DNA from: Aphanocapsa sp. GSE-SYN-MK-11-07L
GTDB taxonomy: Bacteria > Cyanobacteriota > Cyanobacteriia > Thermosynechococcales > Thermosynechococcaceae
Assembly (NCBI GenBank): GCA_019359715.1
Contig: JAHHGS010000084.1
Span: 1 to 64,000, forward strand
DNA length: 64,000 nt
Direction: 5' to 3'
Program-made: the position numbers and the translations under genes
Shown: positions 7,674-16,886 of the stretch, in pieces
How the letters are laid out: each line of letters begins with the position of its first letter
Position numbering within the stretch: position 1 is the stretch's first letter
Notes under the pieces: generated by a model
What the model was told of the DNA's origin: nothing
Database searches by the model: none
The model's input: only the letters and a program-made list of their open reading frames with translations

Positions 7674-9575
7674 ATGTTTGTTGGCTCTGCTAGTCTGATC
7701 GGGCAAATTGTGCGGCCCCGCAACAATTTAGTCTTGAAGCCTTCTCGCTACCATTTATTGGGGCTAATCGGGCAGGGGCAATTCGGGCAGGTTTTTTGCG
7801 CTGTCGATCGCAAAACGGGTGCCCTGGTTGCCCTCAAAGACCTTGATCATCGGCGTTTCCCCACCAAGCAGTTCCTGCGAGAGCTACGCTTTTTGCTCAG
7901 CCTGCGTCATCCCAACATTGTGGCTTGCCAAACTCTAGAGCATAAGAAAGACAGCCGCTACTTGGTGATGGATTACTGTGAGGGAGGCACCCTGCGATCG
8001 CTGCTCGAATCCGGGGAGCGACTCAGCCTCACCCAGACGCTGAAAATTATTACTGATATTTTGCGAGGGCTAGAATATGCCCATAAGCAAGAGATTATTC
8101 ATTGCGACATTAAGCCCGAAAATATTCTGCTCAAACTAGAAGCCAACAGTTGGACGGCTCAAATTTCAGATTTTGGGATTGCTCGCCTCAGCCAGGAACA
8201 AATGGGCAGTAATTCCGGGGCAACCGGCTCTCCCGCTTATATGGCTCCAGAGCGATTTTATGGACAATATTCCCCTGCCTCTGACCTCTACGCGGTCGGC
8301 GTTCTTCTATATGAAATGATTGTCGGGGAGCGTCCCTTTAGCGGCGTGCCCTTAGACCTGATGAAGGAGCATCTAAATCGTTCCGTTAAGATCCCGGAAA
8401 CTGTGCCGTTTATCCTCCGCTCTCTTTTGACCACTGCTTTGCAGAAGCTGCCCAGCCGTCGCTTTAGCAGCGCAACTGAAATGCTAAAGTCGATTCAATT
8501 GGCGGCTGAAGTGGAAGAGATTACCCAAACGGCAGGTCAACTGTGGCAGATGCCCGCAACTCAGGGCAAAACGGGAGAGTTTAAGAGTGTTCAGCAAGAG
8601 TTCTTAGAGTCTCCGATTACGCATTTGGTCGTTAAGGAGCAACAGGTCTATTTGAGCATGGCCGATCAGGTGAAATGCCGCACCTATCGCAATGGCATGT
8701 TGCAGGGGGCGTTGGATAGCCAATGGCAGGTCTTCTTCCCGCAACCGCCGACGCAACTGTACGTGTCAAAGCAAAGTTGTTTTGTGGTAACCCAGTCCCG
8801 GCTGAAGACTCGCGACAATTATTCATTTTCGCTTTACGAATTGCCGCGCAGCGGTGCTCCAGAACCGAGTACCGATGCGCTGATTTTGTTCTCGGCATTG
8901 GGAGAACGAATGTTCTTGAATCCCGATCCCAATGGGCAATGGCTCACCTATGGCATTTCTGCTGCCGATCCAATCTTGCCGGCGGGGAATCGCCCCCATC
9001 AGCCAATTCGGCTCCGGTTTTTACGGCTGGCCGAAATGCGACAAATTGCTTCCCAAGTGAGTGTGTCTCAGCTCTCGCAGCTCCAAGTGTTAAATCGGCG
9101 CTATGGAGTAGCAATTTGCCAGTCTTCACCGGAAGCTTTGGTCGAAGCTGGCTCTCGGCTGCACATCTTTAATCGTCGCGGCCAGCGGGTAATCACCTTC
9201 AGCCTGCCTGTGACGCTCAGCCATCTAACCCCCAGTCAAGGTTCGGCATCTCGATCTCTGGCTTTAGAATCTAGTAATCCCTCAGTCGGCCTGCTGATTG
9301 ATTTTCAGCCTTGGCGAGTTCAGCGGATTCCGCTGGGGATCGCACCAGACTTTATTCGGGCAACGCCGTGGGGCTATGTGCTGGCCAATCGGCAAGGGCA
9401 GGTAGTGCTGCTAAATGATCTGGGGGAGGCGATCGCAGATTTTCAGGTGCCAGGGACAATTACCGCGATCGCTGCCTTTGAAGTCTATGGGCTGCTGATT
9501 GCAACTTGGCAATCCGTTGAAGGGGTTCTGCACACCATAGACCTGCGAGAATTAAAGCTGAACTTGATTTTTTAG
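7674..9575 (+). CDS. spkG: Serine/threonine protein kinase, SpkG-like (slr0152 type)
   Basis: About 633 residues from ATG 7674 (a TTG lies three codons upstream). Kinase domain about 25-285: glycine loop GQGQFGQV, ATP-binding lysine in VALKDL (about K55), catalytic HCDIKPEN (D about 145; HCD instead of the common HRD), DFG at about 166-168, APE further on. The remaining 340 residues are rich in short beta strands and resemble a propeller-like sensor region; no membrane segment is evident. It closes the PAP-like gene group, as spkG does in Synechocystis, although about 270 bp and a hairpin separate it from the TPR gene, so it may have its own promoter. Confidence 0.85.
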   Translation: MFVGSASLIGQIVRPRNNLVLKPSRYHLLGLIGQGQFGQVFCAVDRKTGALVALKDLDHRRFPTKQFLRELRFLLSLRHPNIVACQTLEHKKDSRYLVMDYCEGGTLRSLLESGERLSLTQTLKIITDILRGLEYAHKQEIIHCDIKPENILLKLEANSWTAQISDFGIARLSQEQMGSNSGATGSPAYMAPERFYGQYSPASDLYAVGVLLYEMIVGERPFSGVPLDLMKEHLNRSVKIPETVPFILRSLLTTALQKLPSRRFSSATEMLKSIQLAAEVEEITQTAGQLWQMPATQGKTGEFKSVQQEFLESPITHLVVKEQQVYLSMADQVKCRTYRNGMLQGALDSQWQVFFPQPPTQLYVSKQSCFVVTQSRLKTRDNYSFSLYELPRSGAPEPSTDALILFSALGERMFLNPDPNGQWLTYGISAADPILPAGNRPHQPIRLRFLRLAEMRQIASQVSVSQLSQLQVLNRRYGVAICQSSPEALVEAGSRLHIFNRRGQRVITFSLPVTLSHLTPSQGSASRSLALESSNPSVGLLIDFQPWRVQRIPLGIAPDFIRATPWGYVLANRQGQVVLLNDLGEAIADFQVPGTITAIAAFEVYGLLIATWQSVEGVLHTIDLRELKLNLIF

Positions 9576-9589
9576 GGCGCGATCGCTCC

Positions 9590-10309
9590 ATGCCGACAAC
9601 ACATACCTGGCTGAACCCATCGCATTTGGTGATTTTGGGCCTGCTGCTCAGCTTTGGGATCGCACACAGTGGGCTGGCGGCGCTGCGGCTCTGGGCTGAA
9701 AAGCAAATTGGCCCCCGCCCCTACCGAATTATCTTTGCCGTCGTCAGCTTGAGTTTGGCAGTGGTGACGGTTGGCTATTTTCTGGCTCATCGCTACGATG
9801 GGGTGCAGCTCTGGCAAGTTCAAGCTATGCCTGGCATTGAACCACTGGTTTGGGGATTATCGGCTATTTCCTTTATTTTTCTCTATCCTTCAACGTTTAA
9901 CCTGCTAGAAATTGCCGCCATTCAAAAACCACAGGTGCATTTACACGACACCGGGATCATCCGGATCACGCGCCATCCCCAAATGGTGGGGCAGGTGATT
10001 TGGTGCTTAGCCCACACCCTCTGGCTAGGCACCTCGTTTACCCTTGTTACATCCTGCGGCTTAGTGGCGTATCACTTATTTGGGGTTTGGCACGGCGATC
10101 GCCGCTTGGCCCTCCGCTATGGCCCAGCCTTTGAAGCCATGAAAGCTCAAACCTCTGTGATCCCGTTTCTGGCGATCGCCCAAGGGCGACAGACGCTTCA
10201 GCTCTCAGAATTCATCCGTCCGGCCTATTTGGGGATAGCAGTCTTTGTGGGACTATTTTGGTGGGCGCATCCACTGATGTACCGTGCAGCATTTAGCATT
10301 CACTGGTAG
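9590..10309 (+). CDS. NnrU/Z-ISO family membrane protein (probable 15-cis-zeta-carotene isomerase)
   Basis: 239-residue integral membrane protein with about six hydrophobic segments. It has family histidines in FGIAHSGLA (N-terminal) and in the stretch HDTGIIRITRHPQMVGQ, followed by CLAHTLWLG. In plants and cyanobacteria this family includes Z-ISO, a heme-b enzyme that isomerises the 15-cis bond of zeta-carotene; in other bacteria it is annotated NnrU (nitric oxide related). Given a phototroph, the carotenoid role is most likely. It follows the kinase gene by 14 bp, possibly co-transcribed. Confidence 0.78.
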   Translation: MPTTHTWLNPSHLVILGLLLSFGIAHSGLAALRLWAEKQIGPRPYRIIFAVVSLSLAVVTVGYFLAHRYDGVQLWQVQAMPGIEPLVWGLSAISFIFLYPSTFNLLEIAAIQKPQVHLHDTGIIRITRHPQMVGQVIWCLAHTLWLGTSFTLVTSCGLVAYHLFGVWHGDRRLALRYGPAFEAMKAQTSVIPFLAIAQGRQTLQLSEFIRPAYLGIAVFVGLFWWAHPLMYRAAFSIHW

Positions 10310-10357
10310 CATGATCCCAGAATCTTCAATCTAAACTTTAATAAAGCATAGGCATTC

Positions 10358-10693
10358 ATGGTCGTTGCAGTCAGTGAAAAAAACTTTAGCCAGGAAGTTT
10401 TAGAAGCGAAAGCACCAGTGATTGTTACGTTTTGGGCCCCTTGGTGCGGTTTATGTCGCCGAGTAGAACCCTTAATCTCCCAGTTACAGTCGGCGGCAAC
10501 CCCACCGCTCAAAGTTGTCCGCATTAATGCCGATGAAAACCTGAGACTGACCAGAGAGTATCGGCTAACTACCCTTCCGACTGTGCTGCTATTTGAGCAA
10601 GGCAAGCTGGTCAAACGCCTAGAAGGAATGGATGGTTACGTAGAGGCCAGAACTGCGATCAACCAAATGCTAGAGCAACACCCGTTAGGCTAG
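10358..10693 (+). CDS. Thioredoxin-like protein
   Basis: 111 residues with the thioredoxin fold. The active-site stretch is WAPWCGLCRR (C30, C33) in place of the usual CGPC, and the cis-proline loop is TTLPTVLLF. Soluble disulfide oxidoreductase; the Leu in CGLC will shift the redox potential, and such atypical thioredoxins are common in cyanobacteria. About 48 bp after the Z-ISO-like gene and followed by a convergent gene. Confidence 0.88.
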   Translation: MVVAVSEKNFSQEVLEAKAPVIVTFWAPWCGLCRRVEPLISQLQSAATPPLKVVRINADENLRLTREYRLTTLPTVLLFEQGKLVKRLEGMDGYVEARTAINQMLEQHPLG

Positions 10694-10772
10694 GCCCCGT
10701 TCAACCTCTGCTTAGATAAAATATTTTTGACCATTAGCGGCATTAGTTCCGCAAACTGGCTGCAGGGTCTAA

Positions 10773-11081
10773 CTACTTGGCTGAGCCTTCTGGGTCAGTT
10801 TCGGTTTGCAGAGCGGCTAATTCTTCGGGCGAGAGTTCTTCTAATCGCTTTTCGAGGACGGCTGTTTCGTAGTCCTCTAGCTGCTGGTTGTAAGTCATCT
10901 TATGGTTAGCTACCCGTAGCAGATAGCTGGCTAACCAGCCGACCAGACCAACGACTAATACCGCCTCGGCCCAAATCCCTGCCTGCTGCCCTTCTATGCC
11001 AAACGCAACTAGCCCAGCGTAAAGGATGCCGCCGCCTAAAAAAACTGCCAGCCCGATCGCCAGCGCATCGATTCGTCGCAT
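10773..11081 (-). CDS. DUF3007 family membrane protein
   Basis: 102 residues, two transmembrane helices (about 5-25 and 33-55), then a charged C-terminal tail with the stretch EKRLEELSPEELAALQ. Matches the small cyanobacterial/plastid family DUF3007, often found next to ndhL, as here (ndhL lies upstream on the same strand, 97 bp away). Function unknown; a role with the NDH-1 complex is inferred from this conserved pairing only. Confidence 0.78.
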   Translation of the reverse strand: MRRIDALAIGLAVFLGGGILYAGLVAFGIEGQQAGIWAEAVLVVGLVGWLASYLLRVANHKMTYNQQLEDYETAVLEKRLEELSPEELAALQTETDPEGSAK

Positions 11082-11178
11082 TTAGCCCTACCTGGCTGCC
11101 CAAAGCAGCTTCGTTGATTTCTGTTTAGTCTTGACATGCTAAGAGATCAAAACCGATCAAATCAACGTTGACAGCACC

Positions 11179-11400
11179 CTAAGCAATTTGTCTACGCTTC
11201 GGTCGAAAGTTTAAAAAGGGAGCCAATGCGAGTAGCCCTGGGAAGAAGAAGAGCACCAAAAAATACATAAATCCGCGCTCAAACGAAGTCGCAACATACC
11301 AGCGTTTTTGCAGGTAAAAATAAGTTGCGGCTGGAAAAACTAGCAAATAGGCTCCAGCGATCGCCACATAGAGCAGCGGCAGAATCAGTCTAACGTCCAT
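11179..11400 (-). CDS. ndhL: NAD(P)H-quinone oxidoreductase subunit L
   Basis: 73 residues from ATG 11400; an upstream in-frame ATG at 11454 would add 18 residues not found in the family. Two transmembrane helices and the family signature, with [20 protein letters not shown] in the middle and [15 protein letters not shown] at the C-terminus. NdhL is an oxygenic-phototroph-specific subunit of thylakoid NDH-1, involved in cyclic electron flow, respiration and CO2 uptake (originally ictA). Followed by the DUF3007 gene. Confidence 0.9.
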   Translation of the reverse strand: MDVRLILPLLYVAIAGAYLLVFPAATYFYLQKRWYVATSFERGFMYFLVLFFFPGLLALAPFLNFRPKRRQIA

Positions 11401-11595
11401 AGAATAGGTTGGCAGAAAAGAGCAGAAGTTAGAAATCAGCTCCTCAAATAGCAATTTCTCAATGGAAAGAACTATCAGTCAGTAGCTCAGTCTATCAATT
11501 TTAACCGATTGTTAGCTTGCTGCTGCTAGTTTGACCAGGAATATTGCCGGCAGTATTTTGCAGTCTTAGCGCTATATAATGCTAGTTGCATCTGA

Positions 11596-12001
11596 GGGGG
11601 CGTGGCGGAATGGTAGACGCTGCGGACTTAGATAACTGAGCCTTGCCAGAGAAATCTTGCAAGTGAAGGCTCTCAAATTCAGGGAAACCTAACTCTGAAC
11701 TTCAGATACGGCAATCCTGAGCCAAGCCCGGTAGTTTTTTCTGTTTGGTCACAATTGGGCAATTCGCCCAGAACCTGTAGCCGAAAACTTTAAACTCTGG
11801 GAAGGTGCAGAGACTCGACGGGAGCTACCCTAAGGCAATTTTTGCCTGGGTAAAGGGAGAGTCCAATTCTCAAAACTAGATGGGGAGGCAGGAATGGCGA
11901 TCGCCCTCTTGACTCAGACCAGAAGGTAGCTGTGAAAGCAGCAAGAGAATGAAAATCCGTTGACCTTAACAGTCGTGTGGGTTCAAGTCCCACCGCCCCC
12001 A
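11596..12001 (+). tRNA. trnL-UAA: tRNA-Leu(UAA) interrupted by a group I intron
   Basis: Exon 1 is 11596-11629 and exon 2 is 11952-12001. The acceptor stem GGGGGCG pairs with CGCCCCC followed by discriminator A; the joined anticodon loop is CUUAAAA with anticodon UAA. The 322-nt intron (11630-11951) interrupts the anticodon after U34, the classical cyanobacterial/plastid site. It contains the conserved group I elements: CTCAAATTCAGGGAAACCTAA region, GGCAATCCTGAGCCAAGCC (P/Q), GGTGCAGAGACTCGACGGGA (R/S), and ends in G. CCA is not encoded. No homing endonuclease is present. Confidence 0.95.
11630..11951 (+). other. Group I intron in trnL-UAA
   Basis: 322 nt, inserted between anticodon bases U34 and A35. 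Conserved P, Q, R and S core segments are visible and the last base is G, as expected for self-splicing. A variable peripheral extension near 11880-11935 contains a HIP1 site. A 75-residue open frame on the opposite strand across it is coincidental. Confidence 0.92.
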
Positions 12002-12032
12002 TATTAACTTGAGCCATATTGATCAGAACTAA

Positions 12033-13337
12033 TCAGGACTGCTCACTGTCCGCTGAATCGGTCTTTGATTTTGCGATCGCGCTGGTTTCACTCAGGAGAG
12101 CTTGGACAAACTTGTAGGTTTCAGCTTCCGATTGCTCACTCAGAATTTGAGTTTTGAGGTCAATCAAACCTTGAGCAAATTGGCTGGCTCGATCGCTGTA
12201 GTTAAAATTAGCCGCCAAAAAATCAGTAAAGACATGCTGCTCAATTTCGCGCCGGGTTGGCAGATCGTTGGCTGCGGTTGCCAAAGGGGTGACGTAGGTT
12301 GTGCTGGTCACGTCGTAGCGCAGTAAAAAAATTAAGGCTTGGCTAATTTCCTGAAGCTGCTGTTTGAGCAGGCGCAGATCTAGATCCAGTCGATTAAAAC
12401 TGACCTGCCCAGAAACTCTTAGCTCAACAATTGCTGCCGCAGTTTGGCCAGCCTGGGCAGCTTCTCTGACACAGGCGATCGCCGCTTGCTCTAAGTCAGC
12501 CGGGCTTTGTCGAGGGTTAGCCACTACAGACAGCCGTCGGATTGGGCGCTGCTGATAGTCTTGCTTCAGTTCAGCGGTAATTTCCTGCGGGTCTAGGGTG
12601 ACGAGGTAAACTCCTCTGGGGTTTTGGGCTTGATTTTCGGCAATGCTGTTGGCTTCGATCGCGCCGGGGTTAAAAATCCAGCCCTGCTCGGTGTAGTTTT
12701 TGTGAATATGCCCCAGCGCCAAATAATCGACGCCAGCTTGCTGCAAGGGCAAAAAATCCTGATAGCGCAGCGCCCCCGTGTAGCGACCAATTTGCCCTTC
12801 TAGCCCATGATGAAACATCATCACCGTGGGGTGAGGCGTGCGCGGCAACTGCCGAATGCTCTCTGCCAAGGGTGGAATCGCCTGGGGCGAGCTGGCTCCA
12901 TACCACCGTGAACCAATCACCCGCGCCCCACAGTCTAAGTCAATATAGCCGCCGACTTTCAGCTCGGCATCCCACGGCTCTAGCTCCCCAGCTTCGTTGG
13001 GTTCCAGCAGCAGCAATAAATCCTGCTCGGCTAAATACCTTAACCAGCTCGTCGCTGTGCCGTAGGGGCGATGATCGTGGTTGCCCTCAATCGCCAGGAC
13101 GGGAATCTGAGCCTGCTTGAGCAAATCCAAACAAATTTGGGCTTGATTAAGCGTGGCCGGTAAAATATTACGATGCTCGAACAAGTCGCCCGCAATTAAG
13201 ACAAAATCAACGGCTGGATTGAGGGCATAGCGCTCTAGGGCATCGTAGAGGGCATAGAAAAAGTCTTTTGTCCGCTCTGGGCTATCGTACTTGTCAAAGC
13301 CCAGGTGAATATCCGCCAAGTGCAGGAAACGAACCAT
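12033..13337 (-). CDS. SbcD/Mre11-like metallophosphoesterase, DNA repair exonuclease
   Basis: 434 residues. The N-terminal calcineurin-like phosphoesterase domain has the metal motifs LHLADIHLG, LIAGDLFEHRN, EGNHDHRP, and LALGHIHKN, matching SbcD/Mre11-type nucleases. The C-terminal 180 residues are a less conserved capping region. It probably processes DNA ends or hairpins. No sbcC-like ATPase gene lies next to it, so its partner, if any, is elsewhere. It starts with ATG and lies 9 bp upstream of nothing on its own strand; the PAP2-like gene precedes it by 9 bp, suggesting one transcript. Confidence 0.82.
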   Translation of the reverse strand: MVRFLHLADIHLGFDKYDSPERTKDFFYALYDALERYALNPAVDFVLIAGDLFEHRNILPATLNQAQICLDLLKQAQIPVLAIEGNHDHRPYGTATSWLRYLAEQDLLLLLEPNEAGELEPWDAELKVGGYIDLDCGARVIGSRWYGASSPQAIPPLAESIRQLPRTPHPTVMMFHHGLEGQIGRYTGALRYQDFLPLQQAGVDYLALGHIHKNYTEQGWIFNPGAIEANSIAENQAQNPRGVYLVTLDPQEITAELKQDYQQRPIRRLSVVANPRQSPADLEQAAIACVREAAQAGQTAAAIVELRVSGQVSFNRLDLDLRLLKQQLQEISQALIFLLRYDVTSTTYVTPLATAANDLPTRREIEQHVFTDFLAANFNYSDRASQFAQGLIDLKTQILSEQSEAETYKFVQALLSETSAIAKSKTDSADSEQS

Positions 13338-13346
13338 AGTTGATGT

Positions 13347-13799
13347 TTAAGCTGGAATCGCCAGCCAGGAAATGCCAATCCCCAAGGCAGAGCCAACCAG
13401 CACCTGAATTGGCGTGTGTCCCAACAGTTCCTTCAGTCGATCTTGGCTCAGCTCTGGATTTTCTTGAAATAGTTCATCGACAATTTGGTTCAGGACTCGC
13501 GCTTGCTTACCGGCGGCCTGTCGAACCCCAGCCGCGTCGTACATGACAATAAAAGCAAAAATAAGGGCGATCGCAAATTCAATGCTGCTCCAACCGGCAG
13601 TTTGCCCGACTCCGGTCGCCAAAGCTGCCACCAAAGCAGAATGCGAACTAGGCATGCCGCCCGTTGTCACCAAGACGCGAAAATCGAACTTACGATTTTT
13701 GATTAATTCAGCAACGAGTTTTAATAGCTGGGCGATCAGGGTGGCTGACAGGGAAACTAACAGCACTCGATTGTAGATAATATCGCCAAAGTCCTGCAT
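13347..13799 (-). CDS. Divergent PAP2 family (DUF212/YuiD-like) membrane protein
   Basis: 150 residues, about four hydrophobic helices. It carries the reduced phosphatase motif GGMPSSHSALV, typical of the 'divergent PAP2' family, plus YDAAGVRQAAGKQA. Members are membrane proteins related to lipid phosphatases but with an altered catalytic set; activity is unproven. In line with crtE and folD upstream and the SbcD-like gene downstream on the same strand. Confidence 0.83.
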   Translation of the reverse strand: MQDFGDIIYNRVLLVSLSATLIAQLLKLVAELIKNRKFDFRVLVTTGGMPSSHSALVAALATGVGQTAGWSSIEFAIALIFAFIVMYDAAGVRQAAGKQARVLNQIVDELFQENPELSQDRLKELLGHTPIQVLVGSALGIGISWLAIPA

Positions 13800-13849
13800 A
13801 TTTTTTTGCGCGCTTCTTCAGAGTAAGGACTCAAGATGGGATGGAAACT

Positions 13850-14797
13850 CTAGTGAGTACGGGCGGTGACAAAATCGGCGATCGCCATCAGCGGAATTGC
13901 CTTTTCAGCATAAATGGCCAGCTCTGCTTTGGCTTCGTCAATTAAGGCTTGCGCTTGCTGGCGCGACCCTTCAATCCCCCACAGGCTAGGATAAGTTGCC
14001 TTTTGAGCTTTCAGGTCTTTGCCAGCGGTTTTGCCCAACTCTTCCTGGGTTGCAGTAATGTCAAGAATGTCATCGACAATCTGAAAGGCCAGTCCAATAT
14101 TACCCGCATAGCGAGAAAGACGCTGCAAATCACTCGGCTCGGCTCCTGCCAGCACTGCGCCTGACCAAATCGAAGCTTCTAAGAGAGCGCCGGTTTTGTG
14201 GGAGTGAATAAAATGCAGGGTTTCGACCTGGACATCTTTCAGCCCCTCGCATTCGAGGTCGATTACTTGCCCACCGACTAGCCCTGTTGCAGCCACAGCA
14301 TGACCTAAACGAGCTACTACCTTGAGCAACTGCTCAGCCGGAACTCCTTGGGTATGCACGGCCACATACTCAAAGGCGTAGGCCAGCAGTCCATCACCGG
14401 CTAAAATGGCAATGTCTTCGCCGTAGACCTTATGGTTGGTCAGCTTACCGCGCCGATAGTCGTCGTTATCCATCGCCGGTAGGTCGTCATGAATCAAAGA
14501 CATTGTGTGAATCATCTCAAGGGCGCAGGCGGTCGGCATCGACATCGGCAGCGTCCCATCAAATAGCTCACAGGTGGCCAGACAAAGAATTGGCCGCAGC
14601 CGCTTACCTCCCGCCATCAGCGAGTAGCGCATCGCATCATAAATTTTCTCTGGGTAAGTGACGACGATCGATCGCTCTAACGCCTGGTCAACCAGCCGTC
14701 TGCGCTCTTCGAGATAAGATCGGAGGTCAAAGCTGGAAGCCCCTTTCACCGACAGGGATTGTTTCGTCTCCGTTTGGGGGCTGTTAGCTGAAATCAT
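13850..14797 (-). CDS. crtE: Geranylgeranyl diphosphate synthase (polyprenyl synthetase)
   Basis: About 315 residues from ATG 14797, which has GGAG eight bases upstream; the open frame extends to a TTG at 14902 directly after folD, and an ATG also exists at 14809. The first aspartate-rich motif is [10 protein letters not shown] and the second is in [19 protein letters not shown] near the N-terminus binds pyrophosphate. It condenses isopentenyl diphosphate units to C20, feeding carotenoids, the phytyl chain of chlorophyll and quinones. The conserved [15 protein letters not shown] context matches cyanobacterial CrtE. Likely in operon with folD. Confidence 0.92.
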   Translation of the reverse strand: MISANSPQTETKQSLSVKGASSFDLRSYLEERRRLVDQALERSIVVTYPEKIYDAMRYSLMAGGKRLRPILCLATCELFDGTLPMSMPTACALEMIHTMSLIHDDLPAMDNDDYRRGKLTNHKVYGEDIAILAGDGLLAYAFEYVAVHTQGVPAEQLLKVVARLGHAVAATGLVGGQVIDLECEGLKDVQVETLHFIHSHKTGALLEASIWSGAVLAGAEPSDLQRLSRYAGNIGLAFQIVDDILDITATQEELGKTAGKDLKAQKATYPSLWGIEGSRQQAQALIDEAKAELAIYAEKAIPLMAIADFVTARTH

Positions 14798-14902
14798 CTT
14801 CTGCTCCATCGTGACTGCTGAGGTTGCTGTTTCTGAGTGCGCCTGGCTAGATTTAGCGCCCGTAGCGGAACTGATTGTCAGTGCTCTGGTGGGGAGGCTC
14901 AA

Positions 14903-15787
14903 TTATTTTAAGCCATTGCGCTGTTTGTAACTCCATACCGTATTTTCTAGTAACATAGCGACAGTCATTGGGCCGATGCCACCCGGCACCGGCGTAATCC
15001 AACCGGCGATCGCCTGCACGGCTGCAAAGTCTACATCCCCAACCAAATAGCTTTTATCCACTGCATTGTCGCTAACCCGATTAATCCCGACATCAATCAC
15101 CACGGCTCCTGGCTTGACCCACTCAGCGGTGACTAAGCCGGGGCGACCGACGGCTGCTACCAAAATGTCTGCCTGACGGGCGATCGTAGCTAAATCATCA
15201 GATCGAGAATGGGCGATCGTCACCGTTGCATCTGCCTCTAGCAGCATCAGCGCCAAGGGCTTGCCAACTAAAATACTCCGCCCAATCACGACAGCTTGTT
15301 TACCGGCCGGGCCAAGTTGATAGGCTTGCAGCAGGCGGATCACCCCAGCCGGGGTACAACTGCGTAAACCTGGCTCTGAGCGCACCAGCCGTCCTAAATT
15401 AACCGGATGCAGCCCATCCACATCTTTGTCGGGGTTGATCGCGTACAGCAGCGATCGGGCATCCAGATGATCCGGCAGGGGCAACTGGACTAAAATTCCA
15501 TCGACTCTCGGATCTTGATTTAGGCTTTGAATCAATTGGGCGAGTTCTGCCTGGGTCGTTTCAGCCGGCAAATGATGCCCAAAGGAAGCCATTCCAACTT
15601 TTTCACAGGCCCGCTCTTTGTTGCGAACGTAGGCAGCACTGGCGGGGTTGTCCCCGACCATCAAGACGGCTAAGCCAGGTGGACGACCAACCTGGGGCTG
15701 TAACTGTTCAATTTGGTTGGCTAACTCTGCTTGCGATCGCAGAGCCAATGCTTTACCGTCCAAAATGGAGGCAACGTGAGGTGGCAT
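14903..15787 (-). CDS. folD: Bifunctional methylenetetrahydrofolate dehydrogenase/methenyltetrahydrofolate cyclohydrolase
   Basis: 294 residues from ATG 15787 (a TTG precedes it by one codon). Family motifs include [14 protein letters not shown] with the catalytic lysine, [18 protein letters not shown], and the NADP-binding segment [17 protein letters not shown], ending in [19 protein letters not shown]. It interconverts 5,10-methylene-, methenyl- and 10-formyl-THF in the cytosol. Upstream of crtE on the same strand with little or no spacing, as in several cyanobacteria. Confidence 0.95.
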   Translation of the reverse strand: MPPHVASILDGKALALRSQAELANQIEQLQPQVGRPPGLAVLMVGDNPASAAYVRNKERACEKVGMASFGHHLPAETTQAELAQLIQSLNQDPRVDGILVQLPLPDHLDARSLLYAINPDKDVDGLHPVNLGRLVRSEPGLRSCTPAGVIRLLQAYQLGPAGKQAVVIGRSILVGKPLALMLLEADATVTIAHSRSDDLATIARQADILVAAVGRPGLVTAEWVKPGAVVIDVGINRVSDNAVDKSYLVGDVDFAAVQAIAGWITPVPGGIGPMTVAMLLENTVWSYKQRNGLK

Positions 15788-15878
15788 CAAAATCTGAATC
15801 GTACTTAGATTAAAACTAGCTGCCTTTCATTGTACCGATTGAGTTAATCCTAAAAATGCCCTGCGGCCGAATAATTTT

Positions 15879-16109
15879 ATGAAGAAAGAGTTTTCTGTGG
15901 GCGATCGGGTGCGGGTAATTGCCCTGCCAGATTATGTTAAAACCGCAGAACCTATCCCGATGCTCCGCCCTCCAACCGTGATCCAAATTGGTGAAGAGGG
16001 AATTATCTTAAATCGTCAACCCGGCGATTTTTGGAGCGTCCGCCTAGAAAGAGGAGCTTACCTGCTGGATAGCCAATACTTAGAACTGGTCAGCTCAACA
16101 AGTTCGTAG
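15879..16109 (+). CDS. sipA: SipA-like regulatory protein (NblS-interacting, DUF3148)
   Basis: 76 residues, SH3-like beta barrel, with the family segments FSVGDRVRVIALPDYVKTA, PMLRPP, and IGEEGIIL, plus a LLDSQYLE ending. It resembles Ssl3451/SipA, which binds the histidine kinase NblS (Hik33) and modulates high-light and nutrient stress signalling. The database name is often 'DUF3148' or 'NAD(P)H dehydrogenase assembly family'. Transcribed divergently from folD, with the ATG about 90 bp from the folD start. Confidence 0.75.
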   Translation: MKKEFSVGDRVRVIALPDYVKTAEPIPMLRPPTVIQIGEEGIILNRQPGDFWSVRLERGAYLLDSQYLELVSSTSS

Positions 16110-16222
16110 CGCAGACGAGCCATCTAATGTTGCCCATCACTCACCGTAGATAGCCTTTTTATTGCAACTGATCAACTCTCGCCAGTCGGTGTGCATGGGC
16201 GTTGTCATGCAGTTTTAGATCC

Positions 16223-16879
16223 TTATATAGAGCTTAAAGAGCGTAGTTTTTCTCGAAAATAACAGAAGCTTGGTGATTGATTAATATCTACATCCATATG
16301 AGGAGAAATATCACTAGCCCAAGCCATTTTTTCTTTCCCAACTGCTTGCCAACCTAACTTAGCCAAACTTTGAGCACCACCTAAGAATATTGCATCAGCT
16401 AATTTTTCCCATGTACCGCAGATACTATCGTTAACATAAGAATTTAAAACGGCATCCTTTGCTGTGGGGTAAGCAGTTTTCATGGCATTCATATCACCCA
16501 AATACCAAGCCTCTCCTTCCTCAATTGCAATACAGAAATAGGTCTCTGGCTTTACTACACATTTATCTACACAATCAAGCAATTCTGTACGAAAATTACT
16601 TAAGCACCGATCATCAAGATCACAAACAACGATCAATATAGCGGAATAACTAAGAGGATAACCAGTGAATGTATTACCATAACCTTGAATAAGCTTCGGA
16701 ATTTGGTCAAGCAGAATACGTCTCTTTGGATCTGAGGAAGGCGTTAATCCTTGAGGAATACGTCCTATTCCCTTATAAGAATGAATATTAAATGTGTGTT
16801 CATCACTAATGATCTTTGGGATAAGGATCTCAAGAGCAGTCTTGCCAGAAATATCCTCAATAAGAATTTCAAAGTGCAT
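16223..16879 (-). CDS. Toprim-like DUF4276 family protein, partner of the adjacent ATPase
   Basis: 218 residues, no membrane segment. Acidic positions fit a Toprim-like metal site: EDISG near the N-terminus (E8), CDLDD at about 86-90, and an EEGEAW stretch at about 120-125. The family sits next to RecF/OLD-like ATPases in many genomes, as here, where its ATG begins 7 bp after the ATPase stop. Together they resemble an OLD nuclease split into two genes. Role in anti-phage defence is inference. The two genes are AT-richer than neighbours and without HIP1 sites, suggesting horizontal acquisition. Confidence 0.72.
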   Translation of the reverse strand: MHFEILIEDISGKTALEILIPKIISDEHTFNIHSYKGIGRIPQGLTPSSDPKRRILLDQIPKLIQGYGNTFTGYPLSYSAILIVVCDLDDRCLSNFRTELLDCVDKCVVKPETYFCIAIEEGEAWYLGDMNAMKTAYPTAKDAVLNSYVNDSICGTWEKLADAIFLGGAQSLAKLGWQAVGKEKMAWASDISPHMDVDINQSPSFCYFREKLRSLSSI

Positions 16880-16886
16880 TCATTAT

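Noticed and set aside
8723-9172. 149-residue open frame on the plus strand
   Set aside because: Lies wholly inside the SpkG-like kinase gene in another frame and looks low-complexity; a shadow.
11790-12017. 75-residue open frame within the tRNA-Leu intron region, possible homing endonuclease
   Set aside because: It runs on the opposite strand, reads through exon 2 and has no LAGLIDADG, GIY-YIG or HNH motif.
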